Source: Planctomycetia bacterium
GTDB lineage: Bacteria > Planctomycetota > Planctomycetia > Pirellulales > Thermoguttaceae
NCBI GenBank assembly: GCA_030539295.1
Contig: JAUNSJ010000001.1
Span: 126,001 to 190,000 of the forward strand
Direction of reading: 5' to 3'
DNA: 64,000 nt
Numbering within the stretch: position 1 is the first letter of the stretch; the number at the start of each line of letters is the position of its first letter. The notes under the pieces are model-generated. The model had not been told where the DNA came from, did not search any database, and worked only from the letters and a program-made list of their open reading frames with translations. A program made the translations under genes and the position numbers. Below are positions 52,086 to 61,191 of this stretch, one piece after another.

Positions 52086-53549
52086 TTATTCCGCCGCTAC
52101 GGCTTCCAGCATGTCGCGAAGCTCGCCGCGGATTTTCGGCTCCGCTTTCCATTCGAGAATACTGCTCTGGGCTCGCCAAGTCGTATATCCGCCAACCTGG
52201 AACTGGTCAAGCGTGGGAATATAGCCGTTGTAACCGTTGGCCAGACTAATAATAAAGGTGGGCGTAAACGGACTGTAGGCACGCAAATCGTGCCCCGTAA
52301 AACTGTAGACTTCGCACGGAATCGTTCCAATCCCAACGTCGCCGACCCGAATCGCCTGAAGCAGAATGGACCGCTCCGGGGGAAGTTTCGACACTTCTAC
52401 CGTCGCGTTCGCGTAGACGTCAGCAACACTCGTCGGCTCTTTCCCGTCCGCCTTGAGCTTCTCAAGCCACTCTTCGGCTGCGGCCAATTGCTCCGGCGTA
52501 ACCTGCTTGATTGCCAGTTGAAGTCGCCTCGACTCTACTTCCAGCGGAACCCAGTCGGCAAAGGTCATCTGCTTATAGACCTCCAGCACATCTTTCGCGA
52601 TTTCTTCCCCGACGAGCGTCGCGGTAATCGGCTGCTCTTCCTCCGATTTCAGAAAATCGAAACAGTTCGTGTCGCCACTGGTCCCGTTGGTCATCATGGC
52701 AACGAATTCTTCCGGAGCGTCCAGCAGTTCACCCACTTTATTCGCGAAAACGCCGAAATAATCGGCCGAAATAATTCCGCCCGGCACCGTTGCATAGTGC
52801 GTGGAGTAGTTCGAGAGCATGGCATACGGCTTCCCGTCCAGTGTCTGAAACGCCAGGACATAAACCGTTTGGTCCGGAACGCCAGTACGCGTAATAGCAG
52901 CCGGGTTTTCCCGCCCAGGATTCATTTGAGCCAGGTCACGCGGCACGCCGGAGAATCCCTCCGGAATGCTCCAGGAAGCAACCGGATCCATCATAAAGCG
53001 GCGACAGAAAACAAAACGCCGCTCGCGGCATGTGCCATAACCCACCCGCACCGGCCGAAGATTCGCATTGGCCTGAATAAGAGCCTCGGCAACCCGCTGG
53101 GGAAACGTCGCGCGATATTCGTCCGCCACAGGCGTAAAATGACACCGCGCTAACGACGGAGCACTGTGGCAATGCGTCGCGCTAATGCAGATATTTTCCG
53201 GAGCCAAGCCGGTTTTCTCCGTGACAAGGGCCTTAATTTCGTCAATCAGTTCGTCGGGCATCATGCAAATATCGACGGCACAGAATGCGAATCGCGTCGT
53301 TCCATCATCGAGCACAAGAGCCCTCGCATGAAGCGGGTCGGCCACTTTCTCCGCGTAGCCTGGCAGAAAACCACCATTCATAACAACAGGAAGCGTTGTC
53401 GGCGAGGTATCGACACGGGCCACGCCCGCCTGAAAGACTTGCTTAACCTCTACACCACCTTCTTCTGCCCCGCCCATAACCGGACAAAAGCACAACAGTA
53501 AAGCCAAAGACACGGTCGCCCCGAGGCGATGCACACCAGATTTCTTCAT
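52086..53549 (-). CDS. Secreted neutral ceramidase-like protein
   Basis: A 487-residue protein with a signal peptide (about 1-28). It has the N-terminal fold of neutral/alkaline ceramidases: AGVARVDTSP, DPLHARALVLDDG, and the zinc/active-site motif SATHCHSAPS (His126, His128; the family usually has SATHTHSAP). Further NYSTHYATVPGG and MMTNGTSGDTN match metal or oxyanion regions. The family hydrolyses the N-acyl bond of ceramide; bacterial secreted homologues without the C-terminal domain may act on other amides. Transcribed alone, converging on the isomerase-like gene. Confidence 0.8.
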   Translation of the reverse strand: MKKSGVHRLGATVSLALLLCFCPVMGGAEEGGVEVKQVFQAGVARVDTSPTTLPVVMNGGFLPGYAEKVADPLHARALVLDDGTTRFAFCAVDICMMPDELIDEIKALVTEKTGLAPENICISATHCHSAPSLARCHFTPVADEYRATFPQRVAEALIQANANLRPVRVGYGTCRERRFVFCRRFMMDPVASWSIPEGFSGVPRDLAQMNPGRENPAAITRTGVPDQTVYVLAFQTLDGKPYAMLSNYSTHYATVPGGIISADYFGVFANKVGELLDAPEEFVAMMTNGTSGDTNCFDFLKSEEEQPITATLVGEEIAKDVLEVYKQMTFADWVPLEVESRRLQLAIKQVTPEQLAAAEEWLEKLKADGKEPTSVADVYANATVEVSKLPPERSILLQAIRVGDVGIGTIPCEVYSFTGHDLRAYSPFTPTFIISLANGYNGYIPTLDQFQVGGYTTWRAQSSILEWKAEPKIRGELRDMLEAVAAE

Positions 53550-53696
53550 GGCACATTCCTTTTTCTAAACAGAGTTCTCTTGGCGGGGTGTATGTTTCTA
53601 TTGTAGCAAAAACCGACCCGACTGTCAAGCAGGGGACAATTTGCACCCCGGCGTTCCCGACTGCTTGCAGGGCCCGACCGCACACTCACGCGTCTC

Positions 53697-53725
53697 TTGA
53701 CAAAGATTTGGCCGCGTGCTAGAAT
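53697..53725 (+). promoter_or_regulatory. Sigma-70-like promoter of the AlkZ-like gene
   Basis: TTGACA (53697-53702), 17 bases, TAGAAT (53720-53725), about 105 bases before the ATG at 53831. This is one of the best consensus matches in the window. Confidence 0.7.
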
Positions 53726-53830
53726 TAAGTTGTGTGTGAGAATAAAAATGAGGTCGGATTCGGGGCCGGTGTCAGAGGAAAGAAACCCAGAACAAACTTC
53801 CTGTTGAGAGATTTTTTAAAAGGCTGTCCC

Positions 53831-54496
53831 ATGAAAAAGCGTCATATTCGTGACTACGCGGAATTGCGTCCCTTGGTAGAGGAGATGGGAATTCTGCCAC
53901 TGTTTCCCGGCGCAATTCAGGGCTATTCCCTGTGGGACTATACGGACGAGGCGGACTGGTTTCAGGGCGATAGCGAATATGACCCCTGGGAATGGCGATG
54001 TCGAGCGGCGGCGGAAGGGCATTTGGCCTACGGTAAATTCTTCGGTGGAAAAGCGGGGTTTATCTCCCGAACCTGGTTCCCTGTCTTCGTTAACGCCAGA
54101 CGCCGCGGACTAACATTCGACGCGATTCGACGCAAGGAGAAATGGCCGGAGGATACCCGAAAAGTCATGGCCCTCTTTCAGCAAGAGGGCGAATTCCCGT
54201 CCAACGATGTCAAGAAGCGTTCCGGGCTGACCCGCAGTTTCGACCGTACGGTCACGCTCCTTCAGCACAAGACGTACCTGCTCACGACCGGTTTCTTTCG
54301 CAAACGGAGTAAAGAGGGCTTGGAATACGGCTGGTCCACGGCTATCCTGGCAACAGCGGAAACCTACTTCGGGACGCAATACGTCCACTCTTGCTCCTAC
54401 GACTCCTGGCAAGATTCACGGCAGGAGATTCTGGACCACGTTGCCGGAATGTTCCCTCGCGCACCCAGCCGCTTGCTGCACCTCTTTCTTGACTAA
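53831..54496 (+). CDS. AlkZ-related winged-helix protein
   Basis: A 221-residue protein resembling the AlkZ-related family: LRPLVEEMGILPLF, ILATAETYFG and the middle winged-helix region (EFPSNDVKKRSGLTRSFDRTVTLLQHKTYLLTTGFFRK). AlkZ/YcaQ proteins are DNA glycosylases for crosslinks, but this shorter relative lacks the catalytic QxQ/QxD motif as far as I can see. A DNA-binding function is plausible; glycosylase activity is not supported. ATG 53831 follows AAAAGG; the frame is open upstream to 53732 without similarity. Confidence 0.65.
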   Translation: MKKRHIRDYAELRPLVEEMGILPLFPGAIQGYSLWDYTDEADWFQGDSEYDPWEWRCRAAAEGHLAYGKFFGGKAGFISRTWFPVFVNARRRGLTFDAIRRKEKWPEDTRKVMALFQQEGEFPSNDVKKRSGLTRSFDRTVTLLQHKTYLLTTGFFRKRSKEGLEYGWSTAILATAETYFGTQYVHSCSYDSWQDSRQEILDHVAGMFPRAPSRLLHLFLD

Positions 54497-54614
54497 GTGA
54501 AAATAGCTTGCGACTTTGCCATGACGGCCCCAAACGGCAAGCGGCCGGATTAAAACGACCGCTCGAGGCTGGGACCTGCGCTGAACGTTCCGCGGAAAGG
54601 TTCGCCGGAAAAAC

Positions 54615-55778
54615 TCAAATGAGTGTTTTTAAAAGCGTATTCGTTGCCCGGAGCATGGCGGGGCAATATTTCTCGTCGTCAAGCACATGAAAAATCTTGC
54701 GATTACTCTCCTCGTCGCAATAATTCCACGTAATCCGGCCGCGATCGTCCGCTTTAACATGAATGTTTTCCAAGCGATAGAGCGCGTCGTTCGGATCGAC
54801 TTCGTCCGTAGCGACAATATCACCGTCACGCGTCACCGTACGATTAGCGAGCATGAACAGACTCGTTGTAGCCCAAAGTGAGCGTGCACCGTTGTTTTGC
54901 GTCCGTATCATCTTGAACCACGGGTCATCCTCAACGCCATTTTCCATGTTACGCATCCAGTTGACATCTTGCGAATGACTGAACATATAGTACATGAAGT
55001 AGCGAAGCGCAGGCGAGGCCTCGTTGAGCAGGAGTTCATGCGCCCCTTCGAAATAGGTGGCATTTCCGCCCATCTTCCAGTCTAAGGTCGTATGCCAGCA
55101 GGGGAACCAGTAGACAGGGCACGGAACGTCATTAAAGAGCGCGGCCTGCCCTGCCCGATTCGCCGTTATATTGTATTCCTCTTCGTCCGGCTTGTTCGGA
55201 TTCGGAAACGCACTGCCGCAGTTGACATAGAGCCCGGCGCACTTTTCGCGAAAGAGATCCGGCTCACGCAGTGCGGCGACAGCCACGTCTGGCGCGGAAC
55301 TGCCACACTTAAAACGAACAGGTCGCTCGGCGCGACGCAGAACATCGAGAATGAAATGAACCGCAGCCAGTTCACGTGCGGGCGCATCGTCCAAACGGTC
55401 GTCTGCCGTCCGCATCTTTAACCGGGAGCCGACAACACCTGGCACATGGCTGCCACAAATACGATTCATCTGCGCCACGGCAACCACGGCCGGGTCGCCA
55501 TTAACCCAGTCCATAACGGGGTAGTCGAGAATAACTCCCCGCAGGTCAATATATCCTTGTAATGCCAACGCGAAAACAACAGCTAAATCAAAATGGTCGT
55601 CCGGGTCAGCATGCGGATGAAAGAGGTCCGTCTGATGCAGAACAATTGGACAACTCAAATCGTGCGTAAACGATTCGCGAGGTCCCTCATCCGAGTGCAC
55701 CAGATTGCGTCCAGCGAGCAGGCCTGCGGCTCCCAGCAGATTCCCCTGAAAAAAAGCTCGTCGATTGCATTGCGTCAT
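54615..55778 (-). CDS. Tat-exported nucleoside hydrolase-like protein, cassette C
   Basis: A 387-residue protein with a Tat-type signal (CNRRAFFQGNLLGAAGLLAG). The metal site of inosine/uridine-preferring nucleoside hydrolases is recognisable as HPHADPDDHFDLAVVFAL (Asp58, Asp60, Asp61, Asp64), and later PVRFKCGSSAPDVAV and LYVNCGSAFPNP fit the fold. The family cleaves N-ribosidic bonds; exported versions may scavenge nucleosides or act on other sugars. It is the payload gene of cassette C, 20 bases after its lipoprotein. Confidence 0.77.
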   Translation of the reverse strand: MTQCNRRAFFQGNLLGAAGLLAGRNLVHSDEGPRESFTHDLSCPIVLHQTDLFHPHADPDDHFDLAVVFALALQGYIDLRGVILDYPVMDWVNGDPAVVAVAQMNRICGSHVPGVVGSRLKMRTADDRLDDAPARELAAVHFILDVLRRAERPVRFKCGSSAPDVAVAALREPDLFREKCAGLYVNCGSAFPNPNKPDEEEYNITANRAGQAALFNDVPCPVYWFPCWHTTLDWKMGGNATYFEGAHELLLNEASPALRYFMYYMFSHSQDVNWMRNMENGVEDDPWFKMIRTQNNGARSLWATTSLFMLANRTVTRDGDIVATDEVDPNDALYRLENIHVKADDRGRITWNYCDEESNRKIFHVLDDEKYCPAMLRATNTLLKTLI

Positions 55779-55798
55779 AAAAAACTCCTGTCTCTATT

Positions 55799-56245
55799 CT
55801 ATTTTTGATGGGGCGGGTCCGCTGGCTCAACGACAATATTGAAAGTGCCTTCGCCTGGCACAGTAAAGGTCAACGGAGTCGTCTCCGCGGAACAAAAACG
55901 GCGGTCGACCAAAGAACGAATCTTGGGCATTTTTCCCGCCTTACGGTCTTCCTCGGAAAGTGGCATCTCCTCATCCACCAGGTCAACATAGACTTTATAG
56001 GTGCCAGGAGGAAGGCCGTCGGATTCTGTAAGCGAGCCGACATCAAAGGACCCGTCCGGCTGTATGGCCCCGCGGGCAATGAACGTCGGCGTGCAAAAGT
56101 AGACCATGCCGCGGTCGAGCGGCGTCCCGTCCGGAAAGGTCACGGAACCGTTCAGATCCTGTTTGCCATCGCAACCGGCAAACGCAACGAACGCAGCGAG
56201 GACCAGTAGCGGGAGCAGACGACGAAATGTTAAAAATTGTTTCAC
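55799..56245 (-). CDS. Lipoprotein of cassette C (CarboxypepD_reg-like)
   Basis: A 148-residue lipoprotein; signal with FVAFAGC lipobox (Cys about 25). The mature domain LNGSVTFPDGTPLDRGMVYFCTPTF...GSFDVGSL...LPPGTYKVYVDLVD is the same small transthyretin-like fold as in the other cassettes. It lies 12 bases after the DUF1559 stop. Position and type are the same as in cassettes A and B1-B3. Confidence 0.83.
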   Translation of the reverse strand: MKQFLTFRRLLPLLVLAAFVAFAGCDGKQDLNGSVTFPDGTPLDRGMVYFCTPTFIARGAIQPDGSFDVGSLTESDGLPPGTYKVYVDLVDEEMPLSEEDRKAGKMPKIRSLVDRRFCSAETTPLTFTVPGEGTFNIVVEPADPPHQK

Positions 56246-56257
56246 GGCAGTATCTCC

Positions 56258-57340
56258 TTACAAACTTACAGTCGCGCCATCGTTAACGATAGAGAACGCA
56301 GCGAGAATATCCGGCGAGGTTGTAACGCCCACGGCACGAACAGAGCCGTCGCCCAAAACGAAGTTGCAGACGCCTGGATGATAACTCCCAAAGCCAAAGC
56401 CACGAATCGGACTGATTGACGGATTACGCGAACCGGGAAGCGCAAACTGATAATCGGACGGACGCGACAAGGGTATCTTGCGTAGTCCGGTGCCGCCTGC
56501 GGAGTAACTCGATAGGTCCGCTGTTTCGTAATAGACCAAAGAGCGGCCAGCCGGGGCACTCGAATAGGCGTTGCCGAAACGTAACATACCGCAGTCGCCA
56601 TAATCCAGCATGTCTTCATTGTTGTTATCTGCTCCCGAGCATTTACCAACACGCCCGAGCGGGATATGCTTTTCGCCCACGAAAAACTGATTCGAAAGAC
56701 CGTCAATGACCCAAGAGAACGTGTCTCGCGATTGCCAGCTCAAGGACCCGGGTTTGTATTGATAGACCGCGCTGCGGAACGGGCCAACGATATCTTTGTA
56801 ATGCGTCTCATCCGCATCCCACCAGTTGTCGCCATTCTTATTGGTGGCCATGACCATGGCGTAGTCCCCTTGCGGTCCCTTGCCGTCCATCGTGTATGAA
56901 CCTCCAGCGGCGGTCGTGGAATAGTATTCACCGGACCGGCGTGAGGAGCATTGATAGACGTCAAAGGAACCAAAGGCCTTTTGCGTGGATTCAGTCTGTT
57001 CATCCCACCAGCCGTCGCCCAACAGGAACGTATTGTAGTCCACACTATAGCCTTTAGTCACGATCTCATAAAAAGCGGTCTGTTCCAGGTAAGGATATAA
57101 GACGGTGAACATGTTGCCACGGGTGTAATTCAGGACCGTTGAAGGCGGAATGCCCTGCTTTACGTCGTGGAAGTTGTGGATAGCCAGCCCAATCTGTTTC
57201 AGATTGTTCACGCACTGCATGCGTCGGGCCGCCTCTCGCGCCGCCTGTACCGCAGGCAGAAGCAACGCAATCAGGATGCCGATGATGGCTATGACCACCA
57301 ACAGCTCAACAAGAGTAAAGCCAAAACGTCTCTTTTTCAT
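56258..57340 (-). CDS. DUF1559 prepilin-like protein, cassette C (no G tract)
   Basis: A 360-residue DUF1559 protein starting [20 protein letters not shown], a canonical short prepilin leader with Gly before Phe. The core [17 protein letters not shown] and the H-X9-DG motif [17 protein letters not shown] are present. Unlike the A and B proteins it has no long leader and no G run, so its expression should not depend on slippage. ATG 57340 follows GAAAGGAG. Confidence 0.94.
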   Translation of the reverse strand: MKKRRFGFTLVELLVVIAIIGILIALLLPAVQAAREAARRMQCVNNLKQIGLAIHNFHDVKQGIPPSTVLNYTRGNMFTVLYPYLEQTAFYEIVTKGYSVDYNTFLLGDGWWDEQTESTQKAFGSFDVYQCSSRRSGEYYSTTAAGGSYTMDGKGPQGDYAMVMATNKNGDNWWDADETHYKDIVGPFRSAVYQYKPGSLSWQSRDTFSWVIDGLSNQFFVGEKHIPLGRVGKCSGADNNNEDMLDYGDCGMLRFGNAYSSAPAGRSLVYYETADLSSYSAGGTGLRKIPLSRPSDYQFALPGSRNPSISPIRGFGFGSYHPGVCNFVLGDGSVRAVGVTTSPDILAAFSIVNDGATVSL

Positions 57341-57455
57341 CGGAAAGCTCCTTTCGATAGTGTTGTCGGTTTCGTCGGGGGAATCAAGCGGTCAAGGCAC
57401 CCCCGTTTGGAAAAAAGTGTCGTTTTTTCGTAACGACTTTTTTCCTCTTTTCCTG

Positions 57456-57494
57456 TATTGACAGTATACCATGGCGTGTGGTATACTGTCAATA
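57456..57494. promoter_or_regulatory. 39-bp palindrome acting as symmetrical divergent promoter/operator
   Basis: TATTGACAGTATACCA (57456-57471) and its exact complement at 57479-57494 flank a 7-base spacer. Plus strand: TTGACA 57458-57463, 18 bases, TATACT 57482-57487. By symmetry the minus strand has the same boxes (TTGACA 57487-57492, TATACT 57463-57468). It therefore can drive both the DUF1559 cassette C and the XylR-type regulator, and one bound regulator would cover both promoters. Confidence 0.85.
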
Positions 57495-57617
57495 AATATT
57501 TTTCGCAATCCTGTAATGAAATTCCGCAAGATTACGAACGAGGAGGTTGAGGTGCTTGACGTGACCGGAAAATTCAGGTATGTTACCGATACAGTGGCCG
57601 TTCCAGAGAGTAAATCC

Positions 57618-58853
57618 ATGTCAGAGAAAGTAAACGCCATGCCCTTAAAACCACGGCAGCGTCCGCTCAAGGTAGCCGTTCTATTTTCGCCACTTTACGC
57701 CAATTTGCGACAGAAAGCGGCGGGAGTCGCTCGCTATTCCCGGCTTTACGGCCCTTGGGAATTCAGCGTCGTGCCTCGAGGGCTCCAGGACCCATTCCTG
57801 CCCGACGTCAGCCAGTGGCGACCCGACGGCGTGATCGGACAAAATCTCACTCCTGCCATTATCGACCGTATTGTCGACGCTAAAATTCCCATTATCGTCT
57901 TTGAACCCACCTACGAACAGCGGCGGGAAGAGCATCCTTTCCACGGCTCTCCTACGGTCCGCATTGACTCGGAAGCCATTGGTCAGCTCGCAGCTCAATA
58001 CTTTCTCGAACGCCATTTTTCCCATTTTGCTTACGTTTGCGAGTACGACAATATCTACTGGTCAGACGTTCGGGAAGAGGCCTTTTCTCGGGTCCTGCAC
58101 GATTACGGCTACCCATGCGACGTCTACCACGGGCACAATCTCCACGAAAATATGGTCGACCGCGACAGTGACCTGGAACGGTGGCTAATGCAGTTGCCCA
58201 AACCGGTAGCCATCCTCGCCTGTAACGACCATCAGGGACGTCGCGTACTCAATAGCTGCCTGCGTACCGATATTTCCGTCCCTTATCAGGCATCGGTGCT
58301 CGGCGTGGATAACGATGAATTCTTTTGCATGACCGCCAATCCCATGCTCTCCAGTATCGGGACAGAAGCCGAATGGGGCGGATATCAAGGCGCCAAAATG
58401 CTCGACCTGCTCCTGCGCGGCGAAACCACTGCCGAAAAAGATATCTTGTACGGGCCAACCGAAACGGTCTCCCGGCAGTCCACCGCCGTCACGACACTCG
58501 CCGACCCCTTCGTAATTAAGGCACTTGAGTTCATACGCATCAATAACGGATGTCAAATCCGGGTCTCCGACGTAATTCACCATGTGAACGTTTCCCAACG
58601 CACTCTCGAAAACCATTTTCAGACGTTGCTCGGAACTTCCATTATGGACCAGATTAAAAAAGTACGCAACGAGACCATTTTACGCCTCGTCCGGGAAACC
58701 GACACGCCGGTTAAAGAAATTGCCCTCCAGGTTGGATTTGAAACTTCCATCCATCTTTGCTCCGTATTCCGCAAAGAGTTTGGCATGACCATCTCCACCT
58801 ATCGTCGGGACCTGTGCGAACGTGAAGGTCTCTTCCCACTTGATAAACAATAA
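57618..58853 (+). CDS. XylR-type regulator (LacI-like sensor plus AraC DNA-binding domain)
   Basis: A 411-residue regulator. Residues about 10-280 are a LacI/periplasmic-binding-like sensor (KVAVLFSPLYANLRQKAAGVARYSR, WRPDGVIGQN, IPIIVFEPTYE, CNDHQGRRVLNSCLR, GVDNDEFFCM). The C-terminal ~100 residues are an AraC helix-turn-helix pair (VSDVIHHVNVSQRTLENHFQTLLG, VKEIALQVGFETSIHLCSVFRKEFGMT). ATG codons at 57471 and 57516 are in frame, but 57471 lies inside the palindromic promoter, upstream of the expected transcript start, so I prefer 57618 (upstream GAGAG). It is divergent from cassette C and probably controls it. Confidence 0.85.
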   Translation: MSEKVNAMPLKPRQRPLKVAVLFSPLYANLRQKAAGVARYSRLYGPWEFSVVPRGLQDPFLPDVSQWRPDGVIGQNLTPAIIDRIVDAKIPIIVFEPTYEQRREEHPFHGSPTVRIDSEAIGQLAAQYFLERHFSHFAYVCEYDNIYWSDVREEAFSRVLHDYGYPCDVYHGHNLHENMVDRDSDLERWLMQLPKPVAILACNDHQGRRVLNSCLRTDISVPYQASVLGVDNDEFFCMTANPMLSSIGTEAEWGGYQGAKMLDLLLRGETTAEKDILYGPTETVSRQSTAVTTLADPFVIKALEFIRINNGCQIRVSDVIHHVNVSQRTLENHFQTLLGTSIMDQIKKVRNETILRLVRETDTPVKEIALQVGFETSIHLCSVFRKEFGMTISTYRRDLCEREGLFPLDKQ

Positions 58854-59163
58854 CGATATTCACTTTCTTGTTGCATCATTCAATAAATTCCATTGTCGTA
58901 ATAAGAACGAAAAAAAGGGTCCCCGGATAGTCAACTTGGAAATCTATGATAAAATACCCGTAATGTTCGGACAGTTTCGACTCACCCTATTGATATTTTC
59001 CTGACGTTGATCGTTCGGTTTTTCGTACAAGACCTGTATGGGGTTGCTCGCGGAAAGCGAACGGCTGTAATTTGCGGCGCGGCGGTAAATATTGAGACGA
59101 AGCCACTCTGTATTACTAATTTACGTTACCCATTCCACCTTAAGTTTTTAGGAGGTCTGACCC

Positions 59164-60156
59164 ATGATCGTCACAACCAAAGAATTGTTCCAGCAAGCCT
59201 ATGGCAAATACGCCATTGGAGCCTATAACATTAACAATCTCGAACAGCTCGTTGGACTGTTCCGGGGTAATTTGGGCAAAAGCGCCAAGAATGAAGATCC
59301 GGTTGATAACGCGACCAGTGCTCCGTTCATTATTCAGATTTCACGCGGTGCCCGTTCGTATACGGATAAGGCTTTCCTGGAAGGGATGATTCGCACGGCC
59401 GATAAGGTTTTTCCGGAAGCCATTTTCGCCGTTCATCTGGACCACGGCACGGAAGAGGTCTGCTACGATTGTATCGATAGTGGCTTCTATAGCTCCGTTA
59501 TGATCGATGCCTCGCATGAGGAATTTGCTAAAAATATTGAGACGACCAAGCGCGTTGTTGACCGTGCCCATGCCAAGGGAATCGTCGTGGAAGCGGAACT
59601 TGGCCAGCTCGGGGGCGTGGAAGAAGACGTCGTCGGCAGTGTTAAGCTGACCGACCCGGCTCAGGCGGCGGAATTCATCGACAAGACAGGCGTCGATTCG
59701 CTCGCCGTAGCAATCGGGACCTCGCATGGTGCCTTTAAGTTCAGTGGTACCCAAGGCTTGCATTTCGACGTACTTGAAAAGATACAGGCGTCGGTCAACG
59801 CGGTCAAGCCGAATTTCCCCTTGGTCATGCACGGCAGTTCCTCCGTTCCCGCCGAGTGGGTTGCCCGCATTAACAACGCCGGGGGTGCCATGAAGAACGC
59901 CAGTGGTGTGGACGAGAAGCAGTATTTCCCGGCTGCCAAGCTTGGTGTGACGAAGATCAATATCGACACGGATGGCCGCTTGGTCTGGTGCGCTATTCAT
60001 CGAGAATTCTTCCGTGACAAGCCGGCGGAATTTGACCTTCGAGGCCCCGGCAAAATCTTCATGCCAGCCTACGCGGACTATATTATCCACAAGAATCAAA
60101 TGCTCGGCAGTGCCGGCCATCTGGAAGAAGTTCGTCAGGCATTGGCCGCAAAATAA
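59164..60156 (+). CDS. fba: Class II fructose-bisphosphate aldolase
   Basis: A 330-residue class II aldolase. YAIGAYNINNLEQ opens it; the metal site includes HLDHGTE (His91, Asp93, His94), and VVEAELGQLGG and LVMHGSSSVP are family motifs. It interconverts fructose 1,6-bisphosphate with dihydroxyacetone phosphate and glyceraldehyde 3-phosphate. A strong AGGAGGT precedes the ATG. The 310-base gap upstream (58854-59163) holds no gene I can support and no clear promoter. Confidence 0.93.
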   Translation: MIVTTKELFQQAYGKYAIGAYNINNLEQLVGLFRGNLGKSAKNEDPVDNATSAPFIIQISRGARSYTDKAFLEGMIRTADKVFPEAIFAVHLDHGTEEVCYDCIDSGFYSSVMIDASHEEFAKNIETTKRVVDRAHAKGIVVEAELGQLGGVEEDVVGSVKLTDPAQAAEFIDKTGVDSLAVAIGTSHGAFKFSGTQGLHFDVLEKIQASVNAVKPNFPLVMHGSSSVPAEWVARINNAGGAMKNASGVDEKQYFPAAKLGVTKINIDTDGRLVWCAIHREFFRDKPAEFDLRGPGKIFMPAYADYIIHKNQMLGSAGHLEEVRQALAAK

Positions 60157-60168
60157 GATAGAGGTTCC

Positions 60169-61146
60169 ATGGGCAGACAGAACATAAACCAGCTAAAAGA
60201 GACGGACGTTGTGTCGGAGGTGTACCAAGTCACCGATAAGACACTGCGTCCGAACAAGAATGGCAATCTGTACATCCAGTTTACCATTTCGGACCGGACA
60301 GGCACGCTTTCCGGCCGGTTCTGGAACGCGACGGAAGAGCTGTTTCAAACGTTTGAGACGGGCGATTTCATTCGTTGTGAAGGAGCAATTCAGCGTTACC
60401 AGGGGAACTTGCAGTTCATCGCCAAGCGATTGACAAAAGTTCCAGACTCGGACGTTGTCCCGGATGATTTTGCCCGAAGTGCCGCGCTGAATACAGGCGC
60501 ATGCATGCAACGAATCAAGGAACTTTTGCACGGCATCAAGACGATTGACCTGCGTAATCTGGTCGATTGTTTTCTTGCCGACGAAACTTTTGTCGCTCGT
60601 TTTATCGCATCGCCGGCCGGTGTCAAGCTGCACCATGCGTATAAAGGCGGCCTGCTTGAGCACACGCTGGCCACCATGGAACTTGTTGCCCGAATCGCTC
60701 CGTTATATCCGCACTCCCTGAACTACGATCTTTTACTGACAGGTGCTTTTCTGCACGACGTCGGCAAGATAGAAGAGTTGGCTTGTGGTGAGGGTAACAA
60801 TCTGGTCTATACCGACCGGGGACAACTTTTGGGTCATTCCTTTTTAGCGGCCGGTATTTTGCGAGACAAGATAGAGGAAACAGAAAAGCTTACGGGCGAG
60901 CCGTTTCCGAAAGAGACGGCTATGCTGCTGGAACATTTTTTGATTTCTCATCACGGCACCCTGGAAAACGGAAGTACAAAGCTTCCTATGACTCAGGAGG
61001 CCATGGTGCTGCATTATGTCGACTCTATGGATGCGAAAATCGCCGAATTTCAGAAGCACATTCTCGACGACCCGAATACGGGAACGACGTGGACAAACTA
61101 CATCCCGGCCATAGAACGTAAATTATACACCGGTGCAAAAAAATAG
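60169..61146 (+). CDS. YhaM-like 3'-5' exoribonuclease (OB fold plus HD domain)
   Basis: A 325-residue protein. Residues about 15-95 form an OB-fold nucleic acid-binding domain (VSEVYQVTDKTLRPNKNGNLYIQFTISDRTG), followed by an HD phosphohydrolase domain with LHHAYKGGLLEHT (about 154-166) and the HD pair in FLHDVGK (His196-Asp197), then HH...HGTLENGS. This is the YhaM/CBF1 architecture: a metal-dependent 3'-5' exonuclease on RNA and single-stranded DNA. It starts 12 bases after fba. Confidence 0.87.
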   Translation: MGRQNINQLKETDVVSEVYQVTDKTLRPNKNGNLYIQFTISDRTGTLSGRFWNATEELFQTFETGDFIRCEGAIQRYQGNLQFIAKRLTKVPDSDVVPDDFARSAALNTGACMQRIKELLHGIKTIDLRNLVDCFLADETFVARFIASPAGVKLHHAYKGGLLEHTLATMELVARIAPLYPHSLNYDLLLTGAFLHDVGKIEELACGEGNNLVYTDRGQLLGHSFLAAGILRDKIEETEKLTGEPFPKETAMLLEHFLISHHGTLENGSTKLPMTQEAMVLHYVDSMDAKIAEFQKHILDDPNTGTTWTNYIPAIERKLYTGAKK

Positions 61147-61155
61147 TTTTCCTTT

Positions 61156-61191
61156 AAAACCGTGAAGCAACTTTGACGTCTTCACGGTTTT
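61156..61191. terminator. Rho-independent terminator between convergent genes
   Basis: AAAACCGTGAAG (61156-61167) pairs perfectly with CTTCACGGTTTT (61180-61191) over a 12-base loop; on the plus strand the downstream arm ends in TTTTTTT. The TGA of the opposing gene (61182-61184) lies inside the second arm. Confidence 0.88.

Noticed and set aside
52290-53153. 287-codon open frame on the plus strand
   Set aside because: Antisense to the ceramidase-like gene; Arg/His-rich composition typical of a shadow frame.
57471-57617. Start of the XylR-type regulator at ATG 57471
   Set aside because: That ATG lies inside the palindromic promoter, upstream of the predicted transcription start.
59341-60120. 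259-codon open frame on the minus strand
   Set aside because: Antisense shadow of the fructose-bisphosphate aldolase gene.
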